Part shown: piece by piece, positions 8,628-17,095 of the stretch
Layout: each line of letters starts with the position of its first letter
Numbering within the stretch: position 1 is the first letter of the stretch
NCBI GenBank assembly: GCA_026708115.1
Contig: JAPOVL010000035.1
Span: 124,001-188,000, forward strand
Reading direction: 5' to 3'
Length of the DNA stretch: 64,000 bases
Origin: Chloroflexota bacterium
Lineage (GTDB): Bacteria; Chloroflexota; Anaerolineae; Aggregatilineales; Phototrophicaceae
Position numbers and translations under genes: made by a program
The notes under the pieces: model-generated
What the model was told of the DNA's origin: nothing
The model's database searches: none
The model's input: only the letters and a program-made list of their open reading frames with translations

Positions 8628-8646
8628 AGTACATGTTATTTGTACT
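8628..8646 (+). promoter_or_regulatory. Inverted repeat upstream of the Tat-SBP operon
   Basis: AGTACA (8628-8633), 7-nt spacer, TGTACT (8641-8646), immediately before the ribosome binding site TAGGAGGA. This is a plausible repressor site or a leader hairpin affecting translation of the SBP. Confidence 0.35.
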
Positions 8647-8661
8647 TAGGAGGATTCGACC

Positions 8662-10029
8662 ATGACTACGCGTAAGAAGAATCTCGGCAGCAGACTGAGC
8701 CGTCGCGACTTTTTGAAAGCGACTGCCGGCGTCGCGGGCGGAGTAGCAGCGAGTTCATTGCTGCCTGCCTCTTTGGTGGCAGCGCAAGATGCTGTCACGC
8801 TCGATTATTGGTCCGTTGCCTGGGGCGGCGCCGCAGAAGTCGCCAACAGTTTTGCCGAGGCCTATCAAACCGCTGGTGGCCGTTCCGATGTGACGGTTAA
8901 CTTCTCGCAGTTCCCCGGAGACCGTCTGCCGGAGCGCATTCTGCTAGCCCTGTTGGCCAACGGGGGACCGCATTTCTTCAACCAAAATGACGTTGAGTGG
9001 ACCAAATACACCTATACCGGCGCGGCGGATCCCTTACCGCTGGATATCTTTGGCGTCGACAGCTATGACGGTTTGAACCAATACTATAAGCCTGGAATTG
9101 TCGACCTGATGCAAAGCGCATCGCCAGACGGCCAGATTCGTGTTCTAAACGAAACCGGCACGGTTTATGCCTTTGTTTACAATGCAACCGCCTTCGACGA
9201 TGCCGGCATCCCACGCCCATCCCCGACCGAACCTATGACTTGGGAGGAATGGGGCGAAGCCGCTGCTGAATTGACGATCTGGGACGGGGACCGGCTGGTG
9301 CGCTCCGGTTATGCCGCACGCATGGAAGCACCCTTCTGGAAGGAAGCATTTCAAAACCACTTCACCACATTGGTGCGTCAGGCAGGCGGCGAGGTCTTGA
9401 GCGCGGACGGCAGTGAAGCAACCTTCGCCTCGGAAGAGGCTGTTGCGGGCTTCCAATACTATGTCGATTTCTTCAAGAAATACAATACGATCACACCGGG
9501 CTTCGTTACCGATCCCTTCGGCGATTTCCAAGCCGGGCGTATCGTCTCCTTGCTCTCCTTCCCCGCCTTTTACGCCACCATGCTAAATCGCGATCTGGAC
9601 TTCGAGGTCGCGGTCGCGCCCTGGCCGGTTGTCGCGGGCGGCAAGCGCATCACCGCTGGTTCATTTGCCGGTTGGATCGTGAACCCCAACAAGCCAGATG
9701 ATGAAAGGGCCGAGACCTGGAAGTTCCTGGCATGGATGCTCATGAATCCCAATGACGCGATGGGCGTGGAGGTTGGCAAATACGGAACGGCTATCACCTG
9801 GCCAAATCAGTGGCATGACGACTTCATCGCGGCGGATGACAACTGGAGACCCTTCTACGAGACGCAGCAGTATGCGGTTCCAGCGCTGCTGCATCCAAGA
9901 GCGCTGGAGGTCAAGGATCAGGTGATGAGCGCCATTTCCAACATGATCCTTGGAGATGTTTCCGTGGCAGACGCGCTGGCGGCGGCTAAGGTAAACGTTG
10001 ACGCCATCCTCGCTCAGCCTGGCATCTAA
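8662..10029 (+). CDS. Tat-exported ABC sugar solute-binding protein, family 1
   Basis: 455 residues, ATG with a strong AGGAGGA ribosome binding site. A twin-arginine signal (LSRRDFLKATAGVAGGVAA, about residues 13-31) ends SLVAAQD without a lipobox cysteine, so the protein is predicted to be exported folded, unlike the other SBPs here. The mature sequence is typical of SBP_bac_1 sugar-binding proteins: LDYWSVAWGG at the start, then TVYAFVYNATAFDDAGI, EEWGEAAAELT and FLAWMLMNPNDAMG. It leads an operon with an M55 peptidase, a P450, a glycosidase-like protein and two sugar permeases (to 15778). Tat export may reflect fast folding or a bound cofactor. Ligand unknown. Confidence 0.9.
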   Translation: MTTRKKNLGSRLSRRDFLKATAGVAGGVAASSLLPASLVAAQDAVTLDYWSVAWGGAAEVANSFAEAYQTAGGRSDVTVNFSQFPGDRLPERILLALLANGGPHFFNQNDVEWTKYTYTGAADPLPLDIFGVDSYDGLNQYYKPGIVDLMQSASPDGQIRVLNETGTVYAFVYNATAFDDAGIPRPSPTEPMTWEEWGEAAAELTIWDGDRLVRSGYAARMEAPFWKEAFQNHFTTLVRQAGGEVLSADGSEATFASEEAVAGFQYYVDFFKKYNTITPGFVTDPFGDFQAGRIVSLLSFPAFYATMLNRDLDFEVAVAPWPVVAGGKRITAGSFAGWIVNPNKPDDERAETWKFLAWMLMNPNDAMGVEVGKYGTAITWPNQWHDDFIAADDNWRPFYETQQYAVPALLHPRALEVKDQVMSAISNMILGDVSVADALAAAKVNVDAILAQPGI

Positions 10030-10090
10030 TTGTTGCTGCCATGCCTGGGCACAAAGGCTGACGGAATCGCCGTCACGACAGCGCAAGCGA

Positions 10091-10122
10091 GGCGCCAGTC
10101 AAATCTCAAGCTGGCTGGCGCC
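10091..10122 (+). other. Intercistronic stem-loop after the Tat SBP
   Basis: GGCGCCAG (10091-10098) pairs with CTGGCGCC (10115-10122), 8 bp with a 16-nt loop and no T tract. It is likely to stabilise the SBP message or reduce read-through to the downstream genes. Confidence 0.55.
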
Positions 10123-10182
10123 CGCATTCCGACATCCCAAATAAGCGAAAATTCATTCTATAGCGGAGGGTAATTAGCCGAC

Positions 10183-11100
10183 ATGGGTACTGGTCTAAAG
10201 GTCTACATTCATTTTGACATGGAAGGGGTCGCCGGGCTTAATTTTCCGACGGACCCGGTGAGCAAGTCACCCTACAATACCTGGCATTCGCTCTGGCAAC
10301 GCAAGATTAGCACGGGCGAAGCGAAAGCAGCTGTCGCCGGTGCGCTGGAAGCCGGCGCCGACACGATTTGGATCAACGACAAGCACTTCACTGGTTTCAA
10401 CTTGAATTACGAGGAATTCGATCCTCCTGTGGAGCTCATTCAGGGTCGGGGAGCTCGTGGACCTACATTTATGCCCGGTCTCGATGAGACTTGGGATGCA
10501 ATTGTGTTCGTCGGCGCTTTTGCCAAAGGCGGTACCTGGGGCGCCGTAGGCACACATCAACTCTGGTACATTGAAAGCATCAACGAGAATGACGAAGCGA
10601 CTGAGCGTATCGAGGTCGGGATCTTCGGCGTCGTCGCCTCGGGTGGCGGTTACTACGATGTGCCAGTTGTTTTTGTCAGCGGCGACGATTTTGTCTGTCG
10701 TGAAGCCGAGGAGTTGATACCGGGCATTGAACCGGGCGTGGTCAAGGTTGCGCACGGTCACTGGATGGCGCGCAGCCTCAGTCATAAAGCATCCTGCGAA
10801 GTCATCCGCAAGGGCGTAATAGCCGGGATCGAAAGGCGCAGCGAGATCAAGCCTGTCAAGCTCTCCGGGCCGCGCTATCGCATCACTGTCGGTCCCAACC
10901 CCGAAGATATGTGGTTCGATCAGTCCGTCGTTAGCGACAATTTTCTCAAGGCCTGGGAGGCCGCCCATAATGTCCTGTGGGCGGATTTCGGAAACTATCA
11001 CGAGGACAACTATGCTTGGCCAGACCGTATCGGCGTCGGTGATGACGGCAAACATACCACCGCCAAACGCGCGGAATACGACGAGGAGGCGCAAGGCTAA
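10183..11100 (+). CDS. M55 family peptidase (D-aminopeptidase DppA-like)
   Basis: 305 residues. The N-terminal KVYIHFDMEG places D12 and E14 where DppA has its DxE zinc ligands; H68 (NDKHF) and H125 (GTHQLW) fit the two histidine ligands, and VFVSGDD matches the conserved VSGDD segment. DppA-type enzymes are self-compartmentalising zinc D-aminopeptidases, although many M55 homologues have no known substrate. No signal peptide, so cytoplasmic. It lies between a sugar SBP and a P450 in one operon, an odd place for a D-peptidase; it may cleave an amide or peptide part of the imported compound. GGAGGG lies 12 bases before the ATG. Confidence 0.85.
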   Translation: MGTGLKVYIHFDMEGVAGLNFPTDPVSKSPYNTWHSLWQRKISTGEAKAAVAGALEAGADTIWINDKHFTGFNLNYEEFDPPVELIQGRGARGPTFMPGLDETWDAIVFVGAFAKGGTWGAVGTHQLWYIESINENDEATERIEVGIFGVVASGGGYYDVPVVFVSGDDFVCREAEELIPGIEPGVVKVAHGHWMARSLSHKASCEVIRKGVIAGIERRSEIKPVKLSGPRYRITVGPNPEDMWFDQSVVSDNFLKAWEAAHNVLWADFGNYHEDNYAWPDRIGVGDDGKHTTAKRAEYDEEAQG

Positions 11101-11199
11101 CCAGGGACCGGATGGCTGCAAGCGACCAGTTGGCGCGGGGTCGCCTGGCGACTGACCCGGCATCGGCATGAGGTTCACATTGGACAAATAGGATTTCAC

Positions 11200-12426
11200 A
11201 TGGCAAATGCATCCGACCACGATCCCGATCAACTCAGGTCGTTCTATCAAGCCCAGCTGCCCGATCCCTACCCGATTTACCGTCAATTGCGATCCGAGGA
11301 TCCGGTGCATTGGAGCGATCTCATCGGCGCCTGGATCCTCACTCGCTACGATGATGTCAAGGCGGTCACAAATGACCCAAGATTCTCCTCGGTGCGCGCG
11401 CATTATTTCATGGACCAGTTGCCGGAAACGGCACAGCAACGCATGCAGCCGCTGGGCCATCAGCTTGAGCTCTGGCTTATCCACCTGGATCCTCCTGACC
11501 ACAGCCGCGTCCGCGCCCTGGTGCACAAAGCCTTTGTTCCTCGCGTTGTAGAGCAATTGCGACCCTTCATACACAAGATTGTGAACGAGTTGCTCGATGG
11601 TGTCGAACTAGCCGGGGCGATGGACGTGATGAGAGACTTTGCCTATCCGCTGACGGCGGCTGTCATCGCAGAATTGCTTGGCATACGGCAAGCAGATCGC
11701 ACACAATTCAGCCAATGGTCTGACAACATCAACGGTTTCGTTGGGGCTGCTCATGTTACGACAAGACAAGCCGAAAAGGCTCAGCGGAGTATGCTGGAAT
11801 TAATGGAATACTTGCATACCCTCATTGAAGCGCGCCGGCACTCGCCCACAGATGATTTATTGAGCAGCCTCATCGCTGTCGAAGAACAGGGCGACAAGCT
11901 TAATGAGGAAGAATTACTGGCCTTGTGCGTGTTGCTGCTTTTTGCGGGTCACGAGACGACGGCGAACCAGATCGGCAACGCTCTGCTGGCGCTTCTGCGA
12001 AATCCCGATCAGCTGCAGAAGCTGCAGCAGGATCCAGAGTTGACCGCGAGCGCCGTTGAAGAGCTATTGCGCTTTGATTCTTCGGTACAGCGCCTCGGCC
12101 GGGTGGCCATAGATGACATTAATATCTGCGGTAGACAGATTCGGCAGGGAGAGTTTGTTGCAGCGATGTTGGGAGCAGCAAACCGAGATCCAGTGCATTT
12201 TGCAGAACCCGACACGCTCGACTTCGAGCGAAATCAAAACAATCATCTCTCTTTCGGGTACGGAAGGCACTATTGCATTGGCGCGCCGCTGGCCCGTCTC
12301 GAGTTGGAGATCGCGATCAACAGGATCCTTTCTCGCTTTCCCGCGCTGCGGTTGGGGACTGCCGAGGTGGAGTGGTACGACAATTTTGGCCAACGTTTCT
12401 TACGTGCTTTGCCGGTAGTCTTCTAG
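11200..12426 (+). CDS. Cytochrome P450 monooxygenase
   Basis: 408 residues, ATG after AGGATTTCAC. All P450 hallmarks are visible: the I-helix oxygen-activation motif AGHETT (249-254), ExxR in the K helix (E288-R291), and the heme-binding loop FGYGRHYCIG with the axial thiolate C359. The length and N-terminus without a membrane anchor match soluble bacterial class I enzymes, which need a separate ferredoxin and reductase; neither is adjacent. The only small iron-sulfur protein in the window is the Rieske protein at 3146, which is not the usual P450 partner. Its position inside a sugar-uptake operon suggests oxidation of an imported glycoside or its aglycone. Substrate unknown. Confidence 0.95.
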   Translation: MANASDHDPDQLRSFYQAQLPDPYPIYRQLRSEDPVHWSDLIGAWILTRYDDVKAVTNDPRFSSVRAHYFMDQLPETAQQRMQPLGHQLELWLIHLDPPDHSRVRALVHKAFVPRVVEQLRPFIHKIVNELLDGVELAGAMDVMRDFAYPLTAAVIAELLGIRQADRTQFSQWSDNINGFVGAAHVTTRQAEKAQRSMLELMEYLHTLIEARRHSPTDDLLSSLIAVEEQGDKLNEEELLALCVLLLFAGHETTANQIGNALLALLRNPDQLQKLQQDPELTASAVEELLRFDSSVQRLGRVAIDDINICGRQIRQGEFVAAMLGAANRDPVHFAEPDTLDFERNQNNHLSFGYGRHYCIGAPLARLELEIAINRILSRFPALRLGTAEVEWYDNFGQRFLRALPVVF

Positions 12427-12545
12427 TCCTGCGGTGGAATTATCAACGATCTCTCCTGACCGGGAACGAAGTGAAGTTTCTTGTTCGGCCAGGGGCAACA
12501 TCCAACTAACTATGTGTTGGCTTGACAAAACTTGAGGAATGTAAA

Positions 12546-13997
12546 ATGACCGCTTTACTCTTTTTTGATGACTGGTGGTTGGAAACGCAGCACAACATAA
12601 TACGAAAAATGGGAAAACCCCAACCGATTCCAGAGGCCACACTGCTGGATGACCTGACAAAAGGGATTTACAACTTCCCCACGGTCTATCGCGACCCCTC
12701 AAGTCAAAAGTGGTACGCATTCTATCAGGGGGTCGTCGGCGCGACCGAGGAGTTGGCTACGGTGCCGGCCGATGTCCCGGTATTGATGCTGGCCGAAAGC
12801 GACGACGGTCTACACTGGACGAAGCCGGATCTCACACCGGTCCTGGATCAACCCCTGCGGCTGGCGCCTAACCAAGTGCTCAAACATGACGACATATACG
12901 ATCGCGGCCCCGTTTTCTACGATCCCCATCCTCGGGACGAACGCCAGCGCTTGAAAGCCATGAGTCTGTATGAGAGCGCGGGGGCTGACGGCAAGCGAGT
13001 ATTCACACAGCGGCTGACGCATTCGCCGGATGGGATTCACTGGAGCGTTGAAGACCACGTCTGGAACAACCATTTCTGCTCCGATTCCCCTTATCCAATC
13101 TTCTGGAACGAGGGACGCGGCGTATATTCAATCATGACCCGACCCCAGCAAGCCGAGCGTCGTATCGTACGCATCGATACGGAGGATTTCCTGGTTTTTT
13201 CCGGACCACATAACGTGCTATCGCCCGACCCCTTGGACCCGCCTTTGGTTCAGTTTTACGGCATGCCGACATTCCCCTATGAAGGCATGTTTGTCGGCTT
13301 GCTGTGGCTAATGTATGGCGACCCGCTCGAGATCGGTCTGCTCAAGCGCAATGGACCCATCGACTCGCAACTGACTTACAGTTACGACGGCGTCGCATTC
13401 AACCGAACGTTCCGCGTTCCTTTCGTGGAACGCAACCCTCGCGGTCAAGAAGGGGGAGGCTGTATCTACCCGACTTCAATGGTCAGGGATGACAACGGAG
13501 ACATCCTCTTTTATTCAGGCAGTTCACATAGCGAGCACTACAAAGATATCGACCAGTTGGACGCGGCGCTCCTGGTACACAAACTCCGCTGCGACGGTTT
13601 CATGTACCTCGAATCGATCAGCCACACTGGCCGGCTGATGACGCGTTGCCTCCACGTCTCGGACCCGCTCGAGCTCAAGCTGAACGTGCGGGCGCCAAGT
13701 GGCTGGGTCCGTGTACAGCTCTCTGATGTTAACGGACGACCCTTGCCGGGATACGCATTTGAAGAATGCCAAGCCTTCCGTGGAGACGACTATTTTTGGG
13801 AACCTGTGTGGAATGGCGCCGCAGAACCAATCGAGGTAGCTGTAGGGCGCATTGAAGTGGAACTGACCAACGCGGAACTATATGCGATACGCGGCAATTT
13901 TGAGTGGTTGAGCATGCCATACACCCGTAATTTCAGGCCAGACGAGAATCAAGCCGATGCTGTCGAGGCTTGGAGGAAAGCCGGATTGGGCCACTAG
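12546..13997 (+). CDS. Glycosidase-like five-bladed beta-propeller protein (GH32/43/68-like)
   Basis: 483 residues from the ATG at 12546, preceded by GAGGAATGTAAA; a TTG at 12522 is less likely. The repeated blade signatures of clan GH-F/GH-J propellers are visible: NFPTVYRDPSSQKWYAFYQG (about 43-62), SDDGLHWTKP, DRGPVFYDP, THSPDGIHWS, SDSPYPIFWN and YSYDGVAFNR. The last 110 residues look like a beta-sandwich of the type found after GH32 domains. No signal peptide, so it acts on imported substrate. I could not assign the nucleophile and acid/base with confidence, and the canonical WMNDPNG box is absent, so activity is inferred from fold. It precedes two sugar permeases. Confidence 0.7.
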   Translation: MTALLFFDDWWLETQHNIIRKMGKPQPIPEATLLDDLTKGIYNFPTVYRDPSSQKWYAFYQGVVGATEELATVPADVPVLMLAESDDGLHWTKPDLTPVLDQPLRLAPNQVLKHDDIYDRGPVFYDPHPRDERQRLKAMSLYESAGADGKRVFTQRLTHSPDGIHWSVEDHVWNNHFCSDSPYPIFWNEGRGVYSIMTRPQQAERRIVRIDTEDFLVFSGPHNVLSPDPLDPPLVQFYGMPTFPYEGMFVGLLWLMYGDPLEIGLLKRNGPIDSQLTYSYDGVAFNRTFRVPFVERNPRGQEGGGCIYPTSMVRDDNGDILFYSGSSHSEHYKDIDQLDAALLVHKLRCDGFMYLESISHTGRLMTRCLHVSDPLELKLNVRAPSGWVRVQLSDVNGRPLPGYAFEECQAFRGDDYFWEPVWNGAAEPIEVAVGRIEVELTNAELYAIRGNFEWLSMPYTRNFRPDENQADAVEAWRKAGLGH

Positions 13998-14010
13998 AGA
14001 ACATCATCAC

Positions 14011-14922
14011 ATGGACATAAGCGCAAGACGGTCCCGACTTTCGCTTCAACTCACCTTCCACCGCAAGAAGCTGTTAATCGCTTATCTCTTCGTGCTGCCG
14101 TCGATTCTTTATTTCACTTTCTTTTTCATCTTCCCGGTTCTGCAAGCGTTTTCTCGCAGTTTCACGCGCTGGGCGCTCATCACTCCGCCCTCCTACGTCG
14201 GTCTCGAGAACTACGCGCGGCTGCTGCAAGATCGACAATTCCAAAACTCACTCCTGGTCACTCTGTACTACACAGCAGGCGTAGTCGTGATCACGACTGT
14301 CCTCTCCCTGGGTCTGGCGGTATTGCTGCAACGCTCCTGGCGCTTCCGCTCGATTATTCGCATCAGTTATTTCGTGCCGCTGGTGATTCCCCTGTTCATT
14401 GTCGGGGTCATAGGCAACTACGCCTTTAATCAATCCTTTGGTTTCATACCCGAGGTAACATCGCTGCTGGGCTTGGGACGATCCGCTTGGCTGAGCGTTC
14501 CCAGTTTGGCCATGCCGGCCTTGATCATGGTAGGTATCTGGCGGATGCTCGGCTTCGATATCATTCTGTTCCTGGCCGGGCTGCAAGGCATACCGGAAGA
14601 ACTGTATGAAGTGGCCAGCATTGACGGCGCAGATTCCTGGGCTGAGTTTCGCTTCATCACGCTGCCACTGCTGAGACGCACGACCATTCTGGTCTTGGTC
14701 GTCACAGTAATCAGCAACATGCAAGCCTTTGACCTGGTCTACTCAATGACCTTGGGGGGCCCCGGCGAGGCTACCCGAGTGCTCATGCTCAATATCTACG
14801 AGACAGGCTTCCGACATCTCCGAATGGGATATGCATTGGCCCAAGCAATGGTGCTTTTCGTGCTTATGTTTGGGATCTCGCTGCTGCAGTTGTTTATTCT
14901 CCGAGGATACAGCAGTGACTAA
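14011..14922 (+). CDS. ABC sugar transporter permease, MalF/UgpA type
   Basis: 303 residues from the ATG at 14011; the frame runs further upstream, but only into the preceding gene. About six membrane segments, starting with LLIAYLFVLPSILYFTFFFI at about 20-39. The cytoplasmic EAA loop for ATPase docking is seen in LYEVASIDGADSWAEFRFIT. It pairs with the next gene as a heterodimeric sugar channel for the Tat SBP at 8662. Neither permease has an adjacent ATPase gene. Confidence 0.9.
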   Translation: MDISARRSRLSLQLTFHRKKLLIAYLFVLPSILYFTFFFIFPVLQAFSRSFTRWALITPPSYVGLENYARLLQDRQFQNSLLVTLYYTAGVVVITTVLSLGLAVLLQRSWRFRSIIRISYFVPLVIPLFIVGVIGNYAFNQSFGFIPEVTSLLGLGRSAWLSVPSLAMPALIMVGIWRMLGFDIILFLAGLQGIPEELYEVASIDGADSWAEFRFITLPLLRRTTILVLVVTVISNMQAFDLVYSMTLGGPGEATRVLMLNIYETGFRHLRMGYALAQAMVLFVLMFGISLLQLFILRGYSSD

Positions 14923-15778
14923 GCCGACGCGGGGAGCAGGAGCAAAACTACTCAAGCGGCTTGTCGACGCAGTTTCCTGGCTGCTCCTGGCGCTTGGCGC
15001 GCTTGCCATGGCCTTTCCACTCTTATGGATGCTGACTGGCTCATTGAAGACGGTGGAGGAAATCTTTACCGTACCCATCGTTTGGCTGCCGGCTGATCCA
15101 AATTTTGGCAGCTACTCCAAGGTCATTGCGGAAGCCCATATATCGCGCGCCTTCTTGAACAGTTTGATCGTCACCATTCCAACTGTTATCACCACGGTAT
15201 TTTTCTCCTCCCTGGCCGGATACGCCTTCGCGAAATTCAGGTCATTGGGCTTGGACATCCTATTCACCATGGTGCTTGCCATCATGATGATCCCGCTTAC
15301 GGTGATTCTCATACCGATGTACATCACCGCTTGGGAACTGAAGCTGCTTGATACACATGTAGGGCTGATGCTGCCTCGCCTAATGAGCGCCTTCGGCATC
15401 TTCTTGTTCCGCCAGATGATGGCAAACATCCCGGATGAACTCATTGACGCAGCGCGAATTGATGGCGCCGGCGAATTTCGCATTTACTGGCAAATCGCCA
15501 TGCCCTTAAGTAAACCTGCGATTACTTCACTAGCAATATTGAGCTTCCAATGGACTTGGAATGATTTCTTGTGGCCGGTAATGATTTCCACTAGCGAAAA
15601 GACACGCACGATCGTCCTGGCAGTCAGCGTGATCCAGGGATCACAAGAATACGGTCAATCGCCCTTCAATGAGTTGATGGCGGCCGCCACCATCGCCCTA
15701 ATGCCACTAATCTTGGTCTTTGTCCTGGGCCAACGCTATTTTGTCAGTGGCATTGCCAGTTCAGGTATCAAGGGTTAG
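14915..15778 (+). CDS. ABC sugar transporter permease, MalG/UgpE type
   Basis: 287 residues from the GTG at 14915, which overlaps the upstream permease by eight bases and has GAGGAT nearby. An in-frame ATG at 14831 would give a much deeper overlap and an N-terminus unlike the family. Six predicted membrane segments; the EAA loop reads LIDAARIDGAGEFRIYWQIA. The C-terminus FVSGIASSGIKG is the standard MalG-type ending. It is the last gene of the operon begun at 8662. Confidence 0.9.
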   Translation: MTKPTRGAGAKLLKRLVDAVSWLLLALGALAMAFPLLWMLTGSLKTVEEIFTVPIVWLPADPNFGSYSKVIAEAHISRAFLNSLIVTIPTVITTVFFSSLAGYAFAKFRSLGLDILFTMVLAIMMIPLTVILIPMYITAWELKLLDTHVGLMLPRLMSAFGIFLFRQMMANIPDELIDAARIDGAGEFRIYWQIAMPLSKPAITSLAILSFQWTWNDFLWPVMISTSEKTRTIVLAVSVIQGSQEYGQSPFNELMAAATIALMPLILVFVLGQRYFVSGIASSGIKG

Positions 15779-15807
15779 ATCAAATCGAGTCAATGCTTTC
15801 CAGGGTG

Positions 15808-15830
15808 GCTCTGAGCTTTCAAAGCAGAGC
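15808..15830 (+). terminator. Stem-loop at the end of the Tat-SBP operon
   Basis: GCTCT (15808-15812) pairs with AGAGC (15826-15830) and GCTTT with AAAGC inside it, with a two-base bulge; TATTCTT follows. A plausible weak terminator 30 bp after the last permease. Confidence 0.4.
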
Positions 15831-15885
15831 TATTCTTGGCATTCTCTCACAGTTGGCAGTGACCGAGACCGCGCCCATTTTGAAA

Positions 15886-15899
15886 ATGTGATTTCACAT
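15886..15899 (+). promoter_or_regulatory. Palindrome upstream of the polyamine-type transporter operon
   Basis: ATGTGA-TT-TCACAT, a 6-bp perfect inverted repeat with a 2-bp centre, 60 bp before the SBP start codon. A TTGAAA lies just before it (15880-15885) and a -10-like TAAAAT at 15911-15916. The half-sites resemble Crp boxes, but the spacing is 2 instead of 6 bases, so a different regulator is more likely. Confidence 0.4.
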
Positions 15900-15958
15900 C
15901 AAGCATGTGTTAAAATCTTGCTTGCTTCGTTCACCTATCAAGAATTGGAGATATACAC

Positions 15959-17032
15959 ATGAGAAGCCAACCATTTATCATGCTATTACTTGCGCTTTTG
16001 GTACTGGGATTGCTTGCGCCAATGGCTGCCGCCCAGGATACCCAAACCCTGACCGTCTCTATCTGGGGCTTTAACCTCGATGTGCTCGAAGAAAATGTCT
16101 TTGCGCCCTTTGAGGAAATGCACAACGTTGACATCGTGCTGGATACCGGCAACAACTCGGATCGATTGGCGCGGCTGCAAGCCGAGGGCGAAAACACCGA
16201 TATTGACGTGGTGCATTTTGCCACACAGTTCACGTATTTAGCCAGTCAAGAAGACTTGCTGCAGCCCTACAACCCCGACGCGCTCGAAAACCTGGACGAA
16301 TTGTACGCTTGGGCACAAGACCCGCTGGGCAATGGGGCCGGGGTCGGCTACACAGTCAATAGCCTCAGTCTGATCTACCGCGCCGACCTGGTTGAAGCCG
16401 AAGTTACATCCTGGGCCGACCTGCTGCGCGACGATGTGGCCGGCTTTGTCAGTATTCCAGAAATGTCCACCACCTTTGGCCCTGCCACGCTCATCATGAT
16501 CGACCGCGCGCTTGCCATGCAAGATATGGATGAGGGTGAAGAGCCAGCGGAAATCAACTACGATGCCGATTTGGCCTGGGAAGCCTTGCCCCAACTGGCC
16601 GACAATCTGGTGACAACCTACATCCGCAGTTCAGCGCTGACGACTCTCGTACAAGAAGAAGAAGTCTGGGTCGCGCCTTATGCCAGCTTTGCTATTGGCA
16701 ACCTGATCAACACCGGTCACGACCTGAGCACTGTCGTGCCTGACGAAGGCGTTGTCGGCCAGACCAATATGATTAGCATTACGGCAGCCACCGAAAAGGT
16801 CGACCTGGCCCATACCTATATCGACTGGTTCATCTCCCACGATGTTCAGCTAGCCGAAGCGCTTGACCTGATTGATTCGCCCGTCAACGCCACCGTCGAG
16901 TTGCCGGAAGAAACTTGTGCGCTGCTTACCTGCGGCGACATGCTTGATACCATGATTGTGCTGGATCAGGCCCAAGTGTCGGACCGCCTGGAAGACTGGC
17001 TAGAGCGTTGGAATGAAATCATGGTGCGCTGA
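15959..17032 (+). CDS. ABC solute-binding protein, spermidine/putrescine (PotD-like) type
   Basis: 357 residues; Sec signal peptide 1-26 ending MAAAQD, no lipobox cysteine. The size and pattern of SBP_bac_8/PotD-like proteins are clear: LTVSIWGFNLD at the mature start, DIDVVHFATQFTYLASQEDL, GVGYTVNSLSLIYRADLV, and AHTYIDWFISHDVQLAEAL near the end. It starts a six-gene run with two permeases, an ATPase, a nucleoside phosphorylase and an adenine deaminase. The PotD fold binds polyamines, iron, thiamine and other small cations; the two downstream enzymes suggest a nucleoside, base or modified purine ligand here. That link is inference. Confidence 0.85.
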   Translation: MRSQPFIMLLLALLVLGLLAPMAAAQDTQTLTVSIWGFNLDVLEENVFAPFEEMHNVDIVLDTGNNSDRLARLQAEGENTDIDVVHFATQFTYLASQEDLLQPYNPDALENLDELYAWAQDPLGNGAGVGYTVNSLSLIYRADLVEAEVTSWADLLRDDVAGFVSIPEMSTTFGPATLIMIDRALAMQDMDEGEEPAEINYDADLAWEALPQLADNLVTTYIRSSALTTLVQEEEVWVAPYASFAIGNLINTGHDLSTVVPDEGVVGQTNMISITAATEKVDLAHTYIDWFISHDVQLAEALDLIDSPVNATVELPEETCALLTCGDMLDTMIVLDQAQVSDRLEDWLERWNEIMVR

Positions 17033-17065
17033 CGCCACGGGTCAGAATTTCGACTAATTTGTGCT

Positions 17066-17089
17066 AGGGGGCCTTCGCGCCCCCTATTT
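17066..17089 (+). terminator. Attenuator-like stem-loop between SBP and permease
   Basis: AGGGGGC (17066-17072), loop CTTCGC, GCCCCCT (17079-17085), then ATTTT. It lies only 7 bp before the permease ATG, so it must allow partial read-through; it probably sets high SBP to permease ratios. Confidence 0.7.
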
Positions 17090-17095
17090 TGAATC

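Noticed and set aside
10267..11574. 435-codon open frame on the minus strand
   Set aside because: It is antisense to the M55 and P450 genes, both of which have complete family motifs; long antisense frames are common at this GC content.
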